This document shows positions 1 to 8,440 of a DNA stretch of 64,000 bases, piece after piece (the first letter of the stretch is position 1; each line of letters begins with the position of its first letter). The stretch spans positions 62,001-126,000 of the forward strand of contig DATBKU010000090.1 of the NCBI GenBank assembly GCA_036555725.1, given 5' to 3'. This DNA is from CALAED01 sp036555725. GTDB lineage: Bacteria; Actinomycetota; Actinomycetes; Streptosporangiales; Streptosporangiaceae. Made by a program: the position numbers and the translations under genes. The notes beneath the pieces are model-generated. The model saw only the letters and a list, made by a program, of their open reading frames with translations, was not told the DNA's origin and made no database searches.

Positions 1-435
1 TTCGGCCAGTCGCTGCTGAAGTTCCTCGGCATCACCGTGCCCGCGCTGCAGCTCGCCGGCGGGCTGTTGCTGCTGCTCGTGGCGCTCGACCTGCTGACGG
101 GCAAGGTCGAGCCGCCCGCCGACAAGGCGCGGAGCAACGTGAACGTCGCGATGGTGCCGCTGGGCACCCCGCTGCTGGCCGGGCCCGGCGCCATCGTGGC
201 CACCATCGTGTTCGTGCAGCGCGCCGACCACGCCGGACAGGTCGTCGCCCTCGGCGTCGCGATCGTCGCCGTGCACATCGTGCTATGGCTGACCATGCGG
301 TTCTCGATCGGCATCATCCGCATAATCAAGGACAATGGGGTGGAACTGGTGACCCGGATCGCCGGCCTGCTGCTCGCGGCGATCGCCGTACAGCTGTCGG
401 CCGAGGCCGTCGAGGCCTTCATCAAGGCCGGTTGA
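1..435 (+). CDS. MarC family integral membrane protein (5' truncated by window)
   Basis: The reading frame is open from base 1, so only the last 144 residues are visible and the start lies upstream. The fragment is strongly hydrophobic, with about four membrane segments (roughly residues 13-35, 55-78, 80-103 and 118-140), and carries the glycine/proline-rich PLGTPLLAGPGAI stretch typical of MarC/UPF0056 proteins (known family signature). MarC proteins are inner-membrane proteins of unsettled function; the old link to multiple antibiotic resistance has not held up. The gene ends 43 bases before the next coding region on the same strand, so co-transcription is possible. Confidence 0.8.
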   Translation, partial: FGQSLLKFLGITVPALQLAGGLLLLLVALDLLTGKVEPPADKARSNVNVAMVPLGTPLLAGPGAIVATIVFVQRADHAGQVVALGVAIVAVHIVLWLTMRFSIGIIRIIKDNGVELVTRIAGLLLAAIAVQLSAEAVEAFIKAG

Positions 436-478
436 CGCGTCATCAAGGAGCCATGGATTAGGGATAGGGTGCTGTGCC

Positions 479-1171
479 GTGGATGCGCGCATCGAACAGG
501 TCGTGACGTCAGGCAAGTGCGTCATCGACGATGAGGAATTTGAGGTCGAGAGCAACACGTGGATCGTCGGCGACGACGACGCGGTCATTGTGATCGACCC
601 GGGGCACGACGCCGAGGCGGTCCTCAAGGTCGTCGACGAGCGTGAGGTCATGGCGGTGATCTGCACGCACGGCTACGAAGACAGCGTGGGCGCGGCGGTG
701 GAGGTGGCCGAGGCCGACGAGGACGACCCGGCGCCGATCGCGCTGCACCCGCGCGACCGGCTGCTCTGGCGGCGCTACTTCCGTCGCGTGGCCAGCGAAG
801 GCGGCGAAGAGCTCGAGTTCATGAAGGACCTCACGCCCGACATCGATATCGAGGACGGCGGGGTCTTCGAGATCGCCGACGCGCAACTCGAGGTCTTGCA
901 CTCTCCCGGGCACACGCCGGGCAGCATCTGTCTGTATAGCGACCAGCTGGGCGTCCTGTTCACCGGCAACACGCTGCACAAGGGCAAGCCGGGCGAGGTC
1001 GGCGGGCACTACCCCGACCTGCAGACCCAGCTCAACTCCATCGGCACGCTGCTCGGCCCGCTGCCCAAGGACACCCGCGTGCTGCCCGGCCAGGGCGAAG
1101 AGACCACCGTTGGCGACGAGGACGCGCACTGGGAAAGCTGGCACGCTCTCGCCAACGAGTCCGACGACTGA
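479..1171 (+). CDS. Metallo-beta-lactamase-fold protein with a degraded metal site
   Basis: A 230-residue single-domain MBL-fold protein with a GTG start. The fold markers are in place: the first glycine-rich strand turn, the THxxxxD loop at residues 63-69, HTPG at 145-148, the FTGxT segment at 162-165 and a C-terminal PGxG at 203-206. Several ligands that bind the two metals in hydrolytic family members are replaced: the second His of HxHxDH is Tyr66, the last His is Ser69, the bridging Asp is Asn164 and the C-terminal His is Gln205. Only H64, D68 and H145 remain. I infer it no longer works as a normal binuclear hydrolase and may be a binding or regulatory pseudo-enzyme. It lies 13 bases upstream of a RecB-like nuclease gene, so the two may be an operon. 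Confidence 0.85.
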   Translation: MDARIEQVVTSGKCVIDDEEFEVESNTWIVGDDDAVIVIDPGHDAEAVLKVVDEREVMAVICTHGYEDSVGAAVEVAEADEDDPAPIALHPRDRLLWRRYFRRVASEGGEELEFMKDLTPDIDIEDGGVFEIADAQLEVLHSPGHTPGSICLYSDQLGVLFTGNTLHKGKPGEVGGHYPDLQTQLNSIGTLLGPLPKDTRVLPGQGEETTVGDEDAHWESWHALANESDD

Positions 1172-1184
1172 TTTCCCTGCCGTT

Positions 1185-2099
1185 ATGGCCGCCGAGCAAT
1201 TGGGGCTCGAGGGCATGCCGCGGCGCCTGTACGTCTGTACGCCGTCGCGGCTGAACGCCTGGCTGGACTGTCCCCGGCGGTACCGCATGACCTACCTCGA
1301 CCGGCCGCCGCCGCAGAAGGGCCCGCCCTGGGCGCACAACAGCCTCGGTGCGAGCGTCCACAACGCCTTGGCGGCCTGGTGGCGGCTGCCGCTGCCGGAG
1401 CGGACGACCGAGATGGCCGGCACGCTGCTGCTGCGCGGCTGGCTTACCGAGGGCTTCCGCGACGCGGCGCAGTCGGAGGAGTGGCGGGAACGCGCCCGGG
1501 TGATGGTGGAGCGGTACGTCTCGGGGCTCGATCCGGCCGACGAGCCGCTCGGCGTCGAGCGGACCGTGGCCACCCGTACGGACGTGATCGCCGTGTCCGG
1601 CCGCATCGACCGGCTCGACCAGCGGGCCGTGGCCGGGGGCGGGAATGACACCGAGCTGGTGGTGGTCGACTACAAGACCGGTCGGCACGTGCTGACCGCC
1701 GCCGACGCCCGCGGGTCGCTGGCGCTGGCGCTGTACGCGATCGCCTCCGCCCGGGTGATGCGGCGCCCCTGCCATCGCGTGGAGCTGCACCACCTGCCCA
1801 CCGGCGAGGTCGCGGTCTGGGAGCACACCGACGAGACGTTGCAGCGGCATCTGCGGCGGGCCGAGCAGATCGCCGATGAGTGCGCCCAGGCCGACGAGGC
1901 GTTCCGGACCTTCCTCAACCCCACCCAGCGTCCCCCATCAACCGACGCCTCCCTGCCCGCGGGCCGGGTCGACGAGGTCTTCCCGCCGCACCCCGGACCG
2001 CAGTGCTCGTGGTGCGACTACGTGCGCCACTGCCCCGAGGGGAAGGCCACCGGGCCGCGCAGGGAGCCGTGGTCCGGCCTCGCCAACATCTCCCGCTGA
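1185..2099 (+). CDS. RecB-like PD-(D/E)XK nuclease with predicted 4Fe-4S cluster
   Basis: A 304-residue stand-alone nuclease domain. Visible signatures are CPRRYR near the N-terminus (C29), the VVDYKTG core with catalytic Lys164, and a C-terminal C274-x2-C277-x5-C283. One N-terminal cysteine plus three C-terminal ones is the iron-sulfur staple arrangement of AddB, Cas4 and related RecB-family exonucleases. I chose the ATG at 1185, just after the stop of the previous gene; the in-frame ATG at 1110 lies inside that gene, and an ATG at 1215 is also possible. It probably acts on DNA ends. It lies far from adnAB in the same window. The stop is one base from the end of the convergent hydrolase gene. 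Confidence 0.85.
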   Translation: MAAEQLGLEGMPRRLYVCTPSRLNAWLDCPRRYRMTYLDRPPPQKGPPWAHNSLGASVHNALAAWWRLPLPERTTEMAGTLLLRGWLTEGFRDAAQSEEWRERARVMVERYVSGLDPADEPLGVERTVATRTDVIAVSGRIDRLDQRAVAGGGNDTELVVVDYKTGRHVLTAADARGSLALALYAIASARVMRRPCHRVELHHLPTGEVAVWEHTDETLQRHLRRAEQIADECAQADEAFRTFLNPTQRPPSTDASLPAGRVDEVFPPHPGPQCSWCDYVRHCPEGKATGPRREPWSGLANISR

Positions 2100-2990
2100 C
2101 TATCGGGCGGCCTCGGCGTCGTCCCAGAACGCGGCCAGCGCGCTCGCCGTGGCCTCCGGGGCCTCGACGGCGGGGGAGTGCGCAGCGCCGGGGATCACCA
2201 CCGTGCGGGCAGCGAGCCGGTCGGCCATGGCGGCCTGCAGCGACGGCGGCCATGCGTCGTCGTTCTCGCCGTACACCACGAGCGCGGGCGGCCCGTCGTC
2301 GCCGATCACCTTGGCCAACTGGTCGACCCGGTCCGGAGCGGTGGTGAGCTCGCGGCCCATCCCGATGAGCGCGGCGGGCGTGTTGCTGAGCATCCGCGTG
2401 CGCAGAAAGTCCACGATCTCCGGGGCATGACCGGCCGACACCGCCTCCGGCCCGAGGTAGCCGTCCCAGATGTCCTTCAGCTCGATGCTCTGGAGGGCCT
2501 CGACGAGCGCGCGAGCCCGCGTCGCCCCCGGGTCGCCGACCGCCGCCGGTCCCGAGCTCATCAGCGTGACCGACGCCAGCAGCGACGGGTTGGCGATGCC
2601 GGCCTCGCGCGCGACCAGCCCGCCGAACGAGTGCCCGACCACGTGCACCGGCTCCCCGGCGGGGTGCAGGGCCGCGAGCAGCGCGACGAGGTCCGCGCCG
2701 AGGGCCGCGAGCGTGTACGCCTCCGGGTCCTCGGGCCCGGACGTTTCGTACTGCCCGCGCTGGTCGACGGCGATCACGCGGCGACCGGCCGCGGTGAGGG
2801 TGGCCAGCACGGCGATGAAGTCTTCCTTGCTGCCGGTGAAGCCCGGGGCGAGCAGGGCCGTGCGGCGGTCCGGGGCGGCGGACCCGGGCAGTGCCTCCAG
2901 CGCGGCGAACGTGCCCCGCGCGGTCTCGATGTCGACCCGGCTGACGCCGGGAGGCAAGGTCAAGAACGGAGGCGTACTCACGGGCCGCAA
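2100..2990 (-). CDS. Alpha/beta hydrolase
   Basis: A 296-residue soluble alpha/beta-hydrolase-fold protein. The nucleophile elbow GHSFGG gives Ser121, an oxyanion-side PGFTG loop lies near residue 50, an Asp is offered by the YGENDD segment and the catalytic His by GAAHSP near the C-terminus. The VDQRGQYETSG strand-turn resembles haloperoxidase/epoxide-hydrolase-like members. The natural ester or C-C substrate cannot be told from sequence. An internal GTG four codons in is an alternative start. It faces the preceding nuclease gene tail to tail with adjoining stops and is divergent from the phosphodiesterase gene, with only 32 bases between the two starts, so their promoters must overlap. Confidence 0.85.
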   Translation of the reverse strand: MRPVSTPPFLTLPPGVSRVDIETARGTFAALEALPGSAAPDRRTALLAPGFTGSKEDFIAVLATLTAAGRRVIAVDQRGQYETSGPEDPEAYTLAALGADLVALLAALHPAGEPVHVVGHSFGGLVAREAGIANPSLLASVTLMSSGPAAVGDPGATRARALVEALQSIELKDIWDGYLGPEAVSAGHAPEIVDFLRTRMLSNTPAALIGMGRELTTAPDRVDQLAKVIGDDGPPALVVYGENDDAWPPSLQAAMADRLAARTVVIPGAAHSPAVEAPEATASALAAFWDDAEAAR

Positions 2991-3022
2991 CCCTACTAAA
3001 CGCCGCTGGTAGCGTCGGCGTC

Positions 3023-3715
3023 ATGGACGGAGCGCCGGGCGCGGGTAGCGCGATCTCGGCGCACCGGGCGGGGGAGCGCCCGGAGGCGTACGAAGCGGCC
3101 GCGGCCGCGGGCGCCGACTACGTCGAGATCGACGTGCGCCGTACGGGCGACGGCGAGCTGATCGCGCACCACGACGAACACGTCCGCGACCTCCCGATCG
3201 GCCAGACGTCCTACCGCGATCTGTGCGCGGCGGCCGGACGGGTGATCCCGCGACTGCGGGACGTCCTGACGGCGATCGCGGGCCACGCCAAGGCGCACAT
3301 CGACATCAAGGAGGGCGGCAGCGAGCGCGCGACGGTCGCGCTGGCGACCGAGCTTCTCGACCCAGGGGACGTGGTGGTCACGAGCCGGCTGGCCGGCTCG
3401 ATCGCGGCCGTGAAGCGCGACTTCGCCGAGGTGCGCGCCGCGCTCTCGCTCGGTCGCGGCTGGTACCGGCCCGGCATCGTAGCGGACTTCTTCCCGTTCG
3501 ATCGCATCCGGGCCTGCGGCGCGGACTGGGTCGCCCTCAACCACCGGCTGGCCCGGCTCGGCGTGCTCGACCGCTGCGCCCGGCACGGGCTCCCGGCCAT
3601 GATCTGGACGGTCAACGCCGACGTCCTGATCCGCCGGTTCCTGACCGACCCCCGAGTCGCCGTGCTGATCACCGATCGCCCGCAGTTCGCCCTGTCCGTC
3701 CGCGACGGCGCCTGA
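3023..3715 (+). CDS. Glycerophosphodiester phosphodiesterase
   Basis: A 230-residue GDPD-family TIM barrel, close to the usual minimal length of about 240. It has the HR pair (H14, R15), the EIDVRRTGDG strand with E36 and D38, and HHD at 49-51, which are the catalytic and metal-binding positions of the family. It hydrolyses glycerophosphodiesters to glycerol-3-phosphate and an alcohol. No signal peptide is seen, so it is probably cytoplasmic and acts on deacylated phospholipids. It is followed by a strong hairpin terminator. Confidence 0.9.
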   Translation: MDGAPGAGSAISAHRAGERPEAYEAAAAAGADYVEIDVRRTGDGELIAHHDEHVRDLPIGQTSYRDLCAAAGRVIPRLRDVLTAIAGHAKAHIDIKEGGSERATVALATELLDPGDVVVTSRLAGSIAAVKRDFAEVRAALSLGRGWYRPGIVADFFPFDRIRACGADWVALNHRLARLGVLDRCARHGLPAMIWTVNADVLIRRFLTDPRVAVLITDRPQFALSVRDGA

Positions 3716-3725
3716 GCATGAATCA

Positions 3726-3754
3726 ATCACGCCGGGACGGTGTCCCGGCGTGAT
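3726..3754. terminator. Intrinsic terminator between convergent genes
   Basis: A perfect 13-bp inverted repeat with a 3-base loop (arms 3726-3738 and 3742-3754). It lies between the end of the phosphodiesterase gene and the end of the helicase gene, so it can serve both strands. There is no long U-tract, as is common in actinobacteria. Confidence 0.85.
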
Positions 3755-3775
3755 CATGGTTTGCGACTGATGCGA

Positions 3776-5275
3776 TTAGGAAGCTGCCGCCGGAGTCTCG
3801 TTGGCGCCGTTCTCGGGCTGCGGTGCCGTTCCGCGGCCGCCGCGGCTGCGACGACGACGGCGGCGCCGCGGGGCGGATGCCTCGTCGCCCGTCGCCTTGG
3901 GTGCGGCGCCGTCCGAGGCGGCCTGGACCGCCTGCGGGGTCTCGACCGGCTGGCCGCCGCGGGTGCGGCGCCGGGCACGGCTGGGCTTGCGGGCACGGCC
4001 GCGCGACCGCTCCTTGGGCTGAGACCGGACGCGGCCGGTCTCGCCGATGTCTTCGAGCTTCTCGGCCGACAGCCCGGCGCGCTCGCGCTTGTCACTCGGG
4101 AGCGTGCCGGTCGCCTCGGCCGGGATGTCGAGCGCGGCGTACAGGTGCTCGGACGTGGAGTAGGTCTCCTCGGGCGAGTCGAACGGCAGCCCGAGGGCGG
4201 TGTTGATGACCTTCCACCGCTGCAGGTCGCGCCAGTCGACCAGGGTCACCGTGATGCCGTCCTTGCCGGCCCGTGCGGTACGCCCGATCCGGTGCACGTA
4301 GGCGTTGTCGTCCTCGGGGCACTCGTAGTTGACGACGTGGGTGATGTCGTCGACGTCGAGCCCGCGGGCCGCGACGTCGGTCGCGACGAGCACGTCGATC
4401 TTGCCGGACCGGAACGCCCGCAGCGCGCGCTCGCGCTGGCCTTGGCCGAGGTCGCCGTGCACGGCCGCGGCGGCGAAGCCGCGCTTGGCGAGGTCTTCGG
4501 CGACGCGGTCGCAGGCCCGCTTGGTCTGGCAGAACACCATGGTCAGGCCGCGGCCGCGCGCCTGCAGCATACGGGCGAGCAGCTCGGGCTTGTCCATCTG
4601 GTGCGCCTGCCACACGTGCTGTACGACCTTGGACGTCGCCTCCGAATCGGTGTGCGACTCGGCCCGTACGTTGGTCGGGCGGGTCAGGTAGCGACGGGAC
4701 AGCGCGACGATCTCGCCAGGCATGGTCGCCGAGAACAGCATGGTCTGGCGCTGCTCGGGGATGATCTCGATGATCCGCTCGATGTCGGGCAGGAAGCCCA
4801 GGTCGAGCATGCGGTCGGCCTCGTCGAGCACCAGCACGCTGACCCGCGACAGGTTCAGGTGACGTTGACGCACCAGGTCGAGCAGCCGGCCCGGGGTGCC
4901 GACGACGACGTCGACGCCATCGCGGAGCGCCTCGATCTGTGGCTCGTACGCGCGGCCGCCGTACACCGACAGCACCCGGCTGCCCAGCTTGCCGCCCGCG
5001 ACCAGCAGGTCCTCGGTGACCTGGATGGCCAGCTCACGGGTGGGGACGACGACGAGCGCGCCCGGGGCGCGGCCACCGTGTTCGATGCGCTGCAGCAGCG
5101 GGATGCCGAACGCGAAGGTCTTGCCAGTGCCGGTACGGGCCTGGCCGATGATGTCATGTCCGCCCAGCGCGATGGGCAGGGCGAGCGCTTGAATGGGGAA
5201 GGGTTCCACGATGCCCTCGGTCTCGAGGGCATCGGCTATCTCGGGAACGACCCCGAGTTCACGAAACGTAGTCAG
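3776..5275 (-). CDS. rhlE: DEAD-box RNA helicase, RhlE type, apparent CTG start
   Basis: A 499-residue ATP-dependent RNA helicase. The Q motif (FPIQ, 26-29), ATP loop ARTGTGKT (46-53), DEAD box, SAT motif and HRIGRTARAG are all present, followed from about residue 400 by a basic RG/RR-rich tail likely to bind RNA. Homologues begin M-TTFRELG. Here the same residues follow a CTG codon at 5273-5275, with a good GGAGG nine bases upstream and no ATG or GTG in frame before an upstream TGA. The next usable start, GTG at 5209, would remove the Q-motif lead-in. I therefore call CTG. A sigma-R-type promoter lies about 330 bases upstream, leaving a long structured leader. Homologue of Rv3211 by context. 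Confidence 0.9.
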   Translation of the reverse strand: MTTFRELGVVPEIADALETEGIVEPFPIQALALPIALGGHDIIGQARTGTGKTFAFGIPLLQRIEHGGRAPGALVVVPTRELAIQVTEDLLVAGGKLGSRVLSVYGGRAYEPQIEALRDGVDVVVGTPGRLLDLVRQRHLNLSRVSVLVLDEADRMLDLGFLPDIERIIEIIPEQRQTMLFSATMPGEIVALSRRYLTRPTNVRAESHTDSEATSKVVQHVWQAHQMDKPELLARMLQARGRGLTMVFCQTKRACDRVAEDLAKRGFAAAAVHGDLGQGQRERALRAFRSGKIDVLVATDVAARGLDVDDITHVVNYECPEDDNAYVHRIGRTARAGKDGITVTLVDWRDLQRWKVINTALGLPFDSPEETYSTSEHLYAALDIPAEATGTLPSDKRERAGLSAEKLEDIGETGRVRSQPKERSRGRARKPSRARRRTRGGQPVETPQAVQAASDGAAPKATGDEASAPRRRRRRRSRGGRGTAPQPENGANETPAAAS

Positions 5276-5604
5276 GGCTTTCAGCCTCCATCATGCGGGG
5301 TCCGTACCTCCCGGATCGTGGCCTGTGTATCCCGGGTTCCGGGGATCGTCCCCGGGAAGGACCCGGCGGGCCACGGCGAAGCCGACTGAGGTCGGCGAGC
5401 AGCCGCGACCGCCGCGCAGGGCCGGCGGACGTCTCGCGTCCGCCGATATGCGCTCATGGCCGCGCGCTCGCGCGGGAGGGACCAGCCGTTAGTCATTCTG
5501 TGAACGACCGCTGTTAGGGGTTCGCAACCCGGTGGCTGCGAGCGGTCACATTCCGCGACGGAGTGTACCTGTCGTGGCGTGTTCCGCGCCATTAGCGGCT
5601 CACC
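5276..5604 (-). promoter_or_regulatory. Long structured 5' leader of the helicase gene
   Basis: No convincing gene lies between the helicase start and the DUF3107 gene. If transcription begins just downstream of the sigma-R-type promoter at 5611-5636, the leader is about 330 bases. It contains a 9-bp hairpin with a 5-base loop (5423-5445), a 7-bp hairpin with a 3-base loop (5339-5355) and a 5-bp GGGTT/AACCC hairpin (5518-5530). RNA helicase messages are often autoregulated through such leaders, but a regulatory role here is only inference. The stretch from 5637 to 5956 shows nothing I can name. Confidence 0.35.
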
Positions 5605-5610
5605 ATCCAC

Positions 5611-5636
5611 AACGTCGGCGACTCCGCCCGCATTCC
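5611..5636 (-). promoter_or_regulatory. Sigma-R (SigH-type) promoter for the helicase gene
   Basis: On the minus strand GGAAT (5636-5632) is followed by exactly 18 bases and GTT (5613-5611). This is the published consensus of actinobacterial disulfide-stress sigma factor SigR/SigH. Two further sites of identical spacing precede moeZ and mycoredoxin in this window. Confidence 0.6.
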
Positions 5637-5956
5637 GCCTCCTCGAAGGATCTCCACCCGGCGGACCGCTGGTAAGGAAGCTACAGACCCTTCGGCCTGG
5701 TGCCACCTTTCCGCCGGCGACGTTCGAGACGGCCGCCGCGGTATGCCGGCAGGGGCACTCTACGACGGTCATTCTGGCCGACATCGGACAGGGTCGCGCG
5801 ATGGCGTGTCGGTCCAAGCCCATGCGCCCCACCGAAGCCTTCCATAACTACGAGTAAAGGCTATCAGTCAGGAGTGCGACCGTGGGGCCGCTCCCACACT
5901 TCCAGAGACCCCACGGTCAGCCACTTTCTGTCGGCCAGGTCACGGGGCCGACGGTT

Positions 5957-5981
5957 CCAAAGTGGATATGCCCCGCTTTGG
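5957..5981 (-). terminator. Weak hairpin downstream of DUF3107 gene
   Basis: Two 9-base arms (5957-5965 and 5973-5981) with one mismatch on the minus strand and a 7-base loop, 27 bases past the DUF3107 stop. It is plausible as a terminator by position, but the pairing is imperfect and there is no T-run. Confidence 0.35.
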
Positions 5982-6007
5982 CCGGTTAACAACTCGGCGG
6001 CATGCCC

Positions 6008-6235
6008 TCACAGGGTGCCGAAGCCGACCTGACGGCTCTCCTCCTCGGCGATCTCGAGGTAACCCACGTGCTTGGCGGGGATGACGATGCGGCCGCCCCG
6101 CGAGTCCTTCAGTTCGAACAGCCCGCTCTCGGACTCGAGCGCCGTGCCCAGTGCCTGCTCCACCTCGTCGGCGGACAGCTTGGTCTCGACGACCAGTTCC
6201 TTCGGCACCAGCTGAACTCCTACCCGCACCTGCAC
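6008..6235 (-). CDS. DUF3107 small conserved protein
   Basis: A 75-residue protein that opens MQVRVGVQLVPKEL and ends RQVGFG, the characteristic ends of DUF3107 proteins (TB9.4/Rv3208A family). No enzymatic motif is visible and the function is unknown. The GTG start at 6235 has a strong GGAGGGG seven bases upstream. In mycobacteria the homologue lies beside the same TetR regulator and near the same DEAD-box helicase, so the arrangement is conserved. Confidence 0.9.
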   Translation of the reverse strand: MQVRVGVQLVPKELVVETKLSADEVEQALGTALESESGLFELKDSRGGRIVIPAKHVGYLEIAEEESRQVGFGTL

Positions 6236-6365
6236 GATGATTCCCCTCCGGCGACGCCGCGAGTCCGGCAGATCATGGCGCCGGACGGTACCTAAATGGT
6301 GGCACGCGCGCGATCAACTCGTCGCCGGCTACCGTTCGCTTGGGGCAAAACTGGTGCTCAGTTTC

Positions 6366-7001
6366 TCAGTTGCTCGGCTGCTCGGTCGCCAGCGGGAAGC
6401 CGCTGATGCCGCGCCAGGCAAGCCGGGAGATGATCTTGCCTGCGGTCTCCTTCGGGACGGCCTTGCCCTGGGCGAGCCAGTAGCGGGCGCTGACCTGCGC
6501 CATACCGACCAGGCCCATGCCGAGCAGGTACGCCTCGTCGCTCGGCGCGTCGGTGTCCTGCTGGATCGCCCGGGCGATCATCTCGGCGCACTGGTGGTTG
6601 GTGCGTTCGAGCCGCGCTCGAACCGGGGCGACGTTGCGCAGGTCGGACTCGAAGACGAGACGGAAGGCCTCGCCCTCGCCGGCGACGAAGTCGTAGAAGG
6701 CCTGCATGGTCGCCTCGACCCGCGTCTTGTTGTCCGACGTCGACTCCAGCGCGTTGTTGACGGTCTTGACGAGGGCCTCCGCGTGCTCGTCGAGCAGCGC
6801 GAGATAAAGCTCCAGCTTGCCGGGGAAGTGCTGGTACAGCACCGGCTTGCTGACCCCGGCGCGTTCGGCGATCTCGTCCATCGCCGCCGCGTGGTAGCCC
6901 TGCGCCACGAAGACCTCTTGGGCTGCGCCGAGCAATTGCCGCCGGCGGGCCAGCCGGGGCAGCCGCGTGCCCCGGGGACGGGCCTCCGGTGTAGAGGTCA
7001 C
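6366..7001 (-). CDS. TetR/AcrR family transcriptional regulator (Rv3208-like)
   Basis: A 211-residue one-component regulator. The helix-turn-helix is at about residues 20-65 (AAQEVFVAQGYHAAAMDEIA then GVSKPVLYQHFPGK), and the rest is a helical ligand or dimer domain. It begins with GTG and is preceded by a GGGGAG ribosome site. It lies directly upstream of DUF3107, matching Rv3208/Rv3208A. The ligand is unknown. No clear palindrome was found in its own upstream region, so targets cannot be named. Confidence 0.9.
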   Translation of the reverse strand: MTSTPEARPRGTRLPRLARRRQLLGAAQEVFVAQGYHAAAMDEIAERAGVSKPVLYQHFPGKLELYLALLDEHAEALVKTVNNALESTSDNKTRVEATMQAFYDFVAGEGEAFRLVFESDLRNVAPVRARLERTNHQCAEMIARAIQQDTDAPSDEAYLLGMGLVGMAQVSARYWLAQGKAVPKETAGKIISRLAWRGISGFPLATEQPSN

Positions 7002-7124
7002 CGCACTCTCCCCTCACCTTGCTCGTGCGACGGGGATGACGCCGCAGGGTATTGGACTTGAGCTCCACATCCTACGCGTCGGTAATCGCCCTGGTCACCT
7101 TGGCGAGATCCCCGGACGAGGGTG

Positions 7125-7310
7125 TCATCGGTAATCGTCCTCGTCCAGTTCCACGAGGCGGTCCTGTTCGGCCGCGTCGGCTTCATCGGCGTCGAAGGGC
7201 ACCTGGATCGTCCAGCGCGGCTGTTCCTCCTGGGTCAGCGGAGTGTGCTGTTCCGCCGCGTCGGCCTCCGGGGTTTCCACACCCACGGGTTCCGCGTCTT
7301 GTTCGCTCAT
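7125..7310 (-). CDS. Small acidic hypothetical protein
   Basis: A 61-residue, very acidic, proline-containing protein (many Asp/Glu, ending DEDDYR) with no recognisable domain. A GAGGGGGA ribosome site lies just upstream of the ATG. It is 123 bases upstream of the TetR gene on the same strand. I do not recognise the family; its low complexity suggests a disordered protein. Confidence 0.55.
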   Translation of the reverse strand: MSEQDAEPVGVETPEADAAEQHTPLTQEEQPRWTIQVPFDADEADAAEQDRLVELDEDDYR

Positions 7311-7437
7311 GAGGTCCCCCTCCCCTCTTGAAAGCCGTTATAGCCGTCATTTCACGAAAGCCGATCAATGAGATCGAGCACCGCCGTCCCACTGGTTTCA
7401 CCGTACGTCCGACGCGGCGCCGATCAAGGGATGCCGA

Positions 7438-8334
7438 TCAAGGGATCTTGTGTCGCTTGTCGGCCAGCAGGGGCGCCAGCAGGTCGCCGTCGCGCTCCAC
7501 CCGGGCCAGCACGTCGGCGGGCTCGAACAGCGGAACCCGGTCGGCGCCCTCGACCTCGTCCCACGTCACCGGCGTGGACACCGAGGGCTCGTCCGCGGCG
7601 CGCAGCGAGTACGGCGCGACCGTCGTCTTGGCGCTGTTGTTCTGGCTCCAGTCGACGAAGACCTTGCCGCGGCGCAACTTCTTGTCCATGCGGCTGACCA
7701 CCAGATCGCGGTGCTCGGCCGCGAGCCGCTCCGCCGCTGTCTTGGCGTACGCCGAGGTCCGCTCGGACGGCGTCTCCGCGATCGGCACGTACAGGTGCAG
7801 GCCCTTCTTGCCACTGGTCTTCGGGTACGCGGTGAGCCCGTCGGCCTCCAGCAGGTCGCGCAGCAGGCAGGCCACCCTGCAGGCCTCGACGTACGTCGCG
7901 GGCGGCCCGGGGTCCAGGTCGTACACCAGCAGGTCGGGGTCGTGCACCCCGCCCCGCGGCCCGATCCGCCATTGCGGCACGTGCAGCTCCAGCGCGGCCA
8001 TGTTGGCGCACCACACCAGCGTGGGCAGGTCGTCGACGACGACGAAGTTCAACTTCTCGTACCGTCCGCCCGGCGTGGGCAGCGTCGCGATCCGGATCCA
8101 GTCGGGCGTGTGCGACGGCGCGTTCTTCTCGAAGAAGAAGCCGGACTCCACCCCGTCCGGGAACCGCTTGCGCGTGGCGGGCCGGCCGGCGAGGTGGGGG
8201 AGCAGCGCGGGGGCGATCCGCGAGTAGTAGTCGATCACCTCGCCCTTGGCGAAGCCGTGCTTCGGATAGAGCACCTTGTCGAGGTTGGACAGGGCCAGCT
8301 GTCGCCCCTCGACCTCCACCCGGACCTTGCTCAT
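7438..8334 (-). CDS. ligD: LigD-type polymerase/primase domain protein (NHEJ)
   Basis: A 298-residue stand-alone PolDom (archaeo-eukaryotic primase fold). The metal-binding DLDP lies in VYDLDPG, the SGKKGLHLYVP segment carries the conserved His, and FVDWSQNN holds the third acid and nucleotide contact. In bacterial non-homologous end joining this domain fills gaps and adds nucleotides, preferably ribonucleotides, before ligation. I start it at the ATG at 8334 (MSKVRVEVEG) with GGAGC just upstream; the open frame upstream of this is unlike any family member. It lies 106 bases after the separate ligase gene, so LigD is split into two proteins, with no phosphoesterase domain nearby. Confidence 0.9.
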   Translation of the reverse strand: MSKVRVEVEGRQLALSNLDKVLYPKHGFAKGEVIDYYSRIAPALLPHLAGRPATRKRFPDGVESGFFFEKNAPSHTPDWIRIATLPTPGGRYEKLNFVVVDDLPTLVWCANMAALELHVPQWRIGPRGGVHDPDLLVYDLDPGPPATYVEACRVACLLRDLLEADGLTAYPKTSGKKGLHLYVPIAETPSERTSAYAKTAAERLAAEHRDLVVSRMDKKLRRGKVFVDWSQNNSAKTTVAPYSLRAADEPSVSTPVTWDEVEGADRVPLFEPADVLARVERDGDLLAPLLADKRHKIP

Positions 8335-8440
8335 CTGTGCTCCCCGCTCCGCCTCGGCGCGCTCCAAGGCCTGGTGGCCGGCGCGCGGCATGCGCGCTCG
8401 GTCCAGCGCTCCGGCCCCCGCCGGGCGCCTTCCGGTCCGA

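Noticed and set aside
5526..5554. Second sigma-R-like site near the helicase leader
   Set aside because: The GGAAT to GTT spacing is 21 bases, outside the accepted 18-19.
5281..5832. Minus-strand ORF of 183 codons upstream of the helicase
   Set aside because: No recognisable domain, poor composition, and it runs through the sigma-R-type promoter and hairpin leader.
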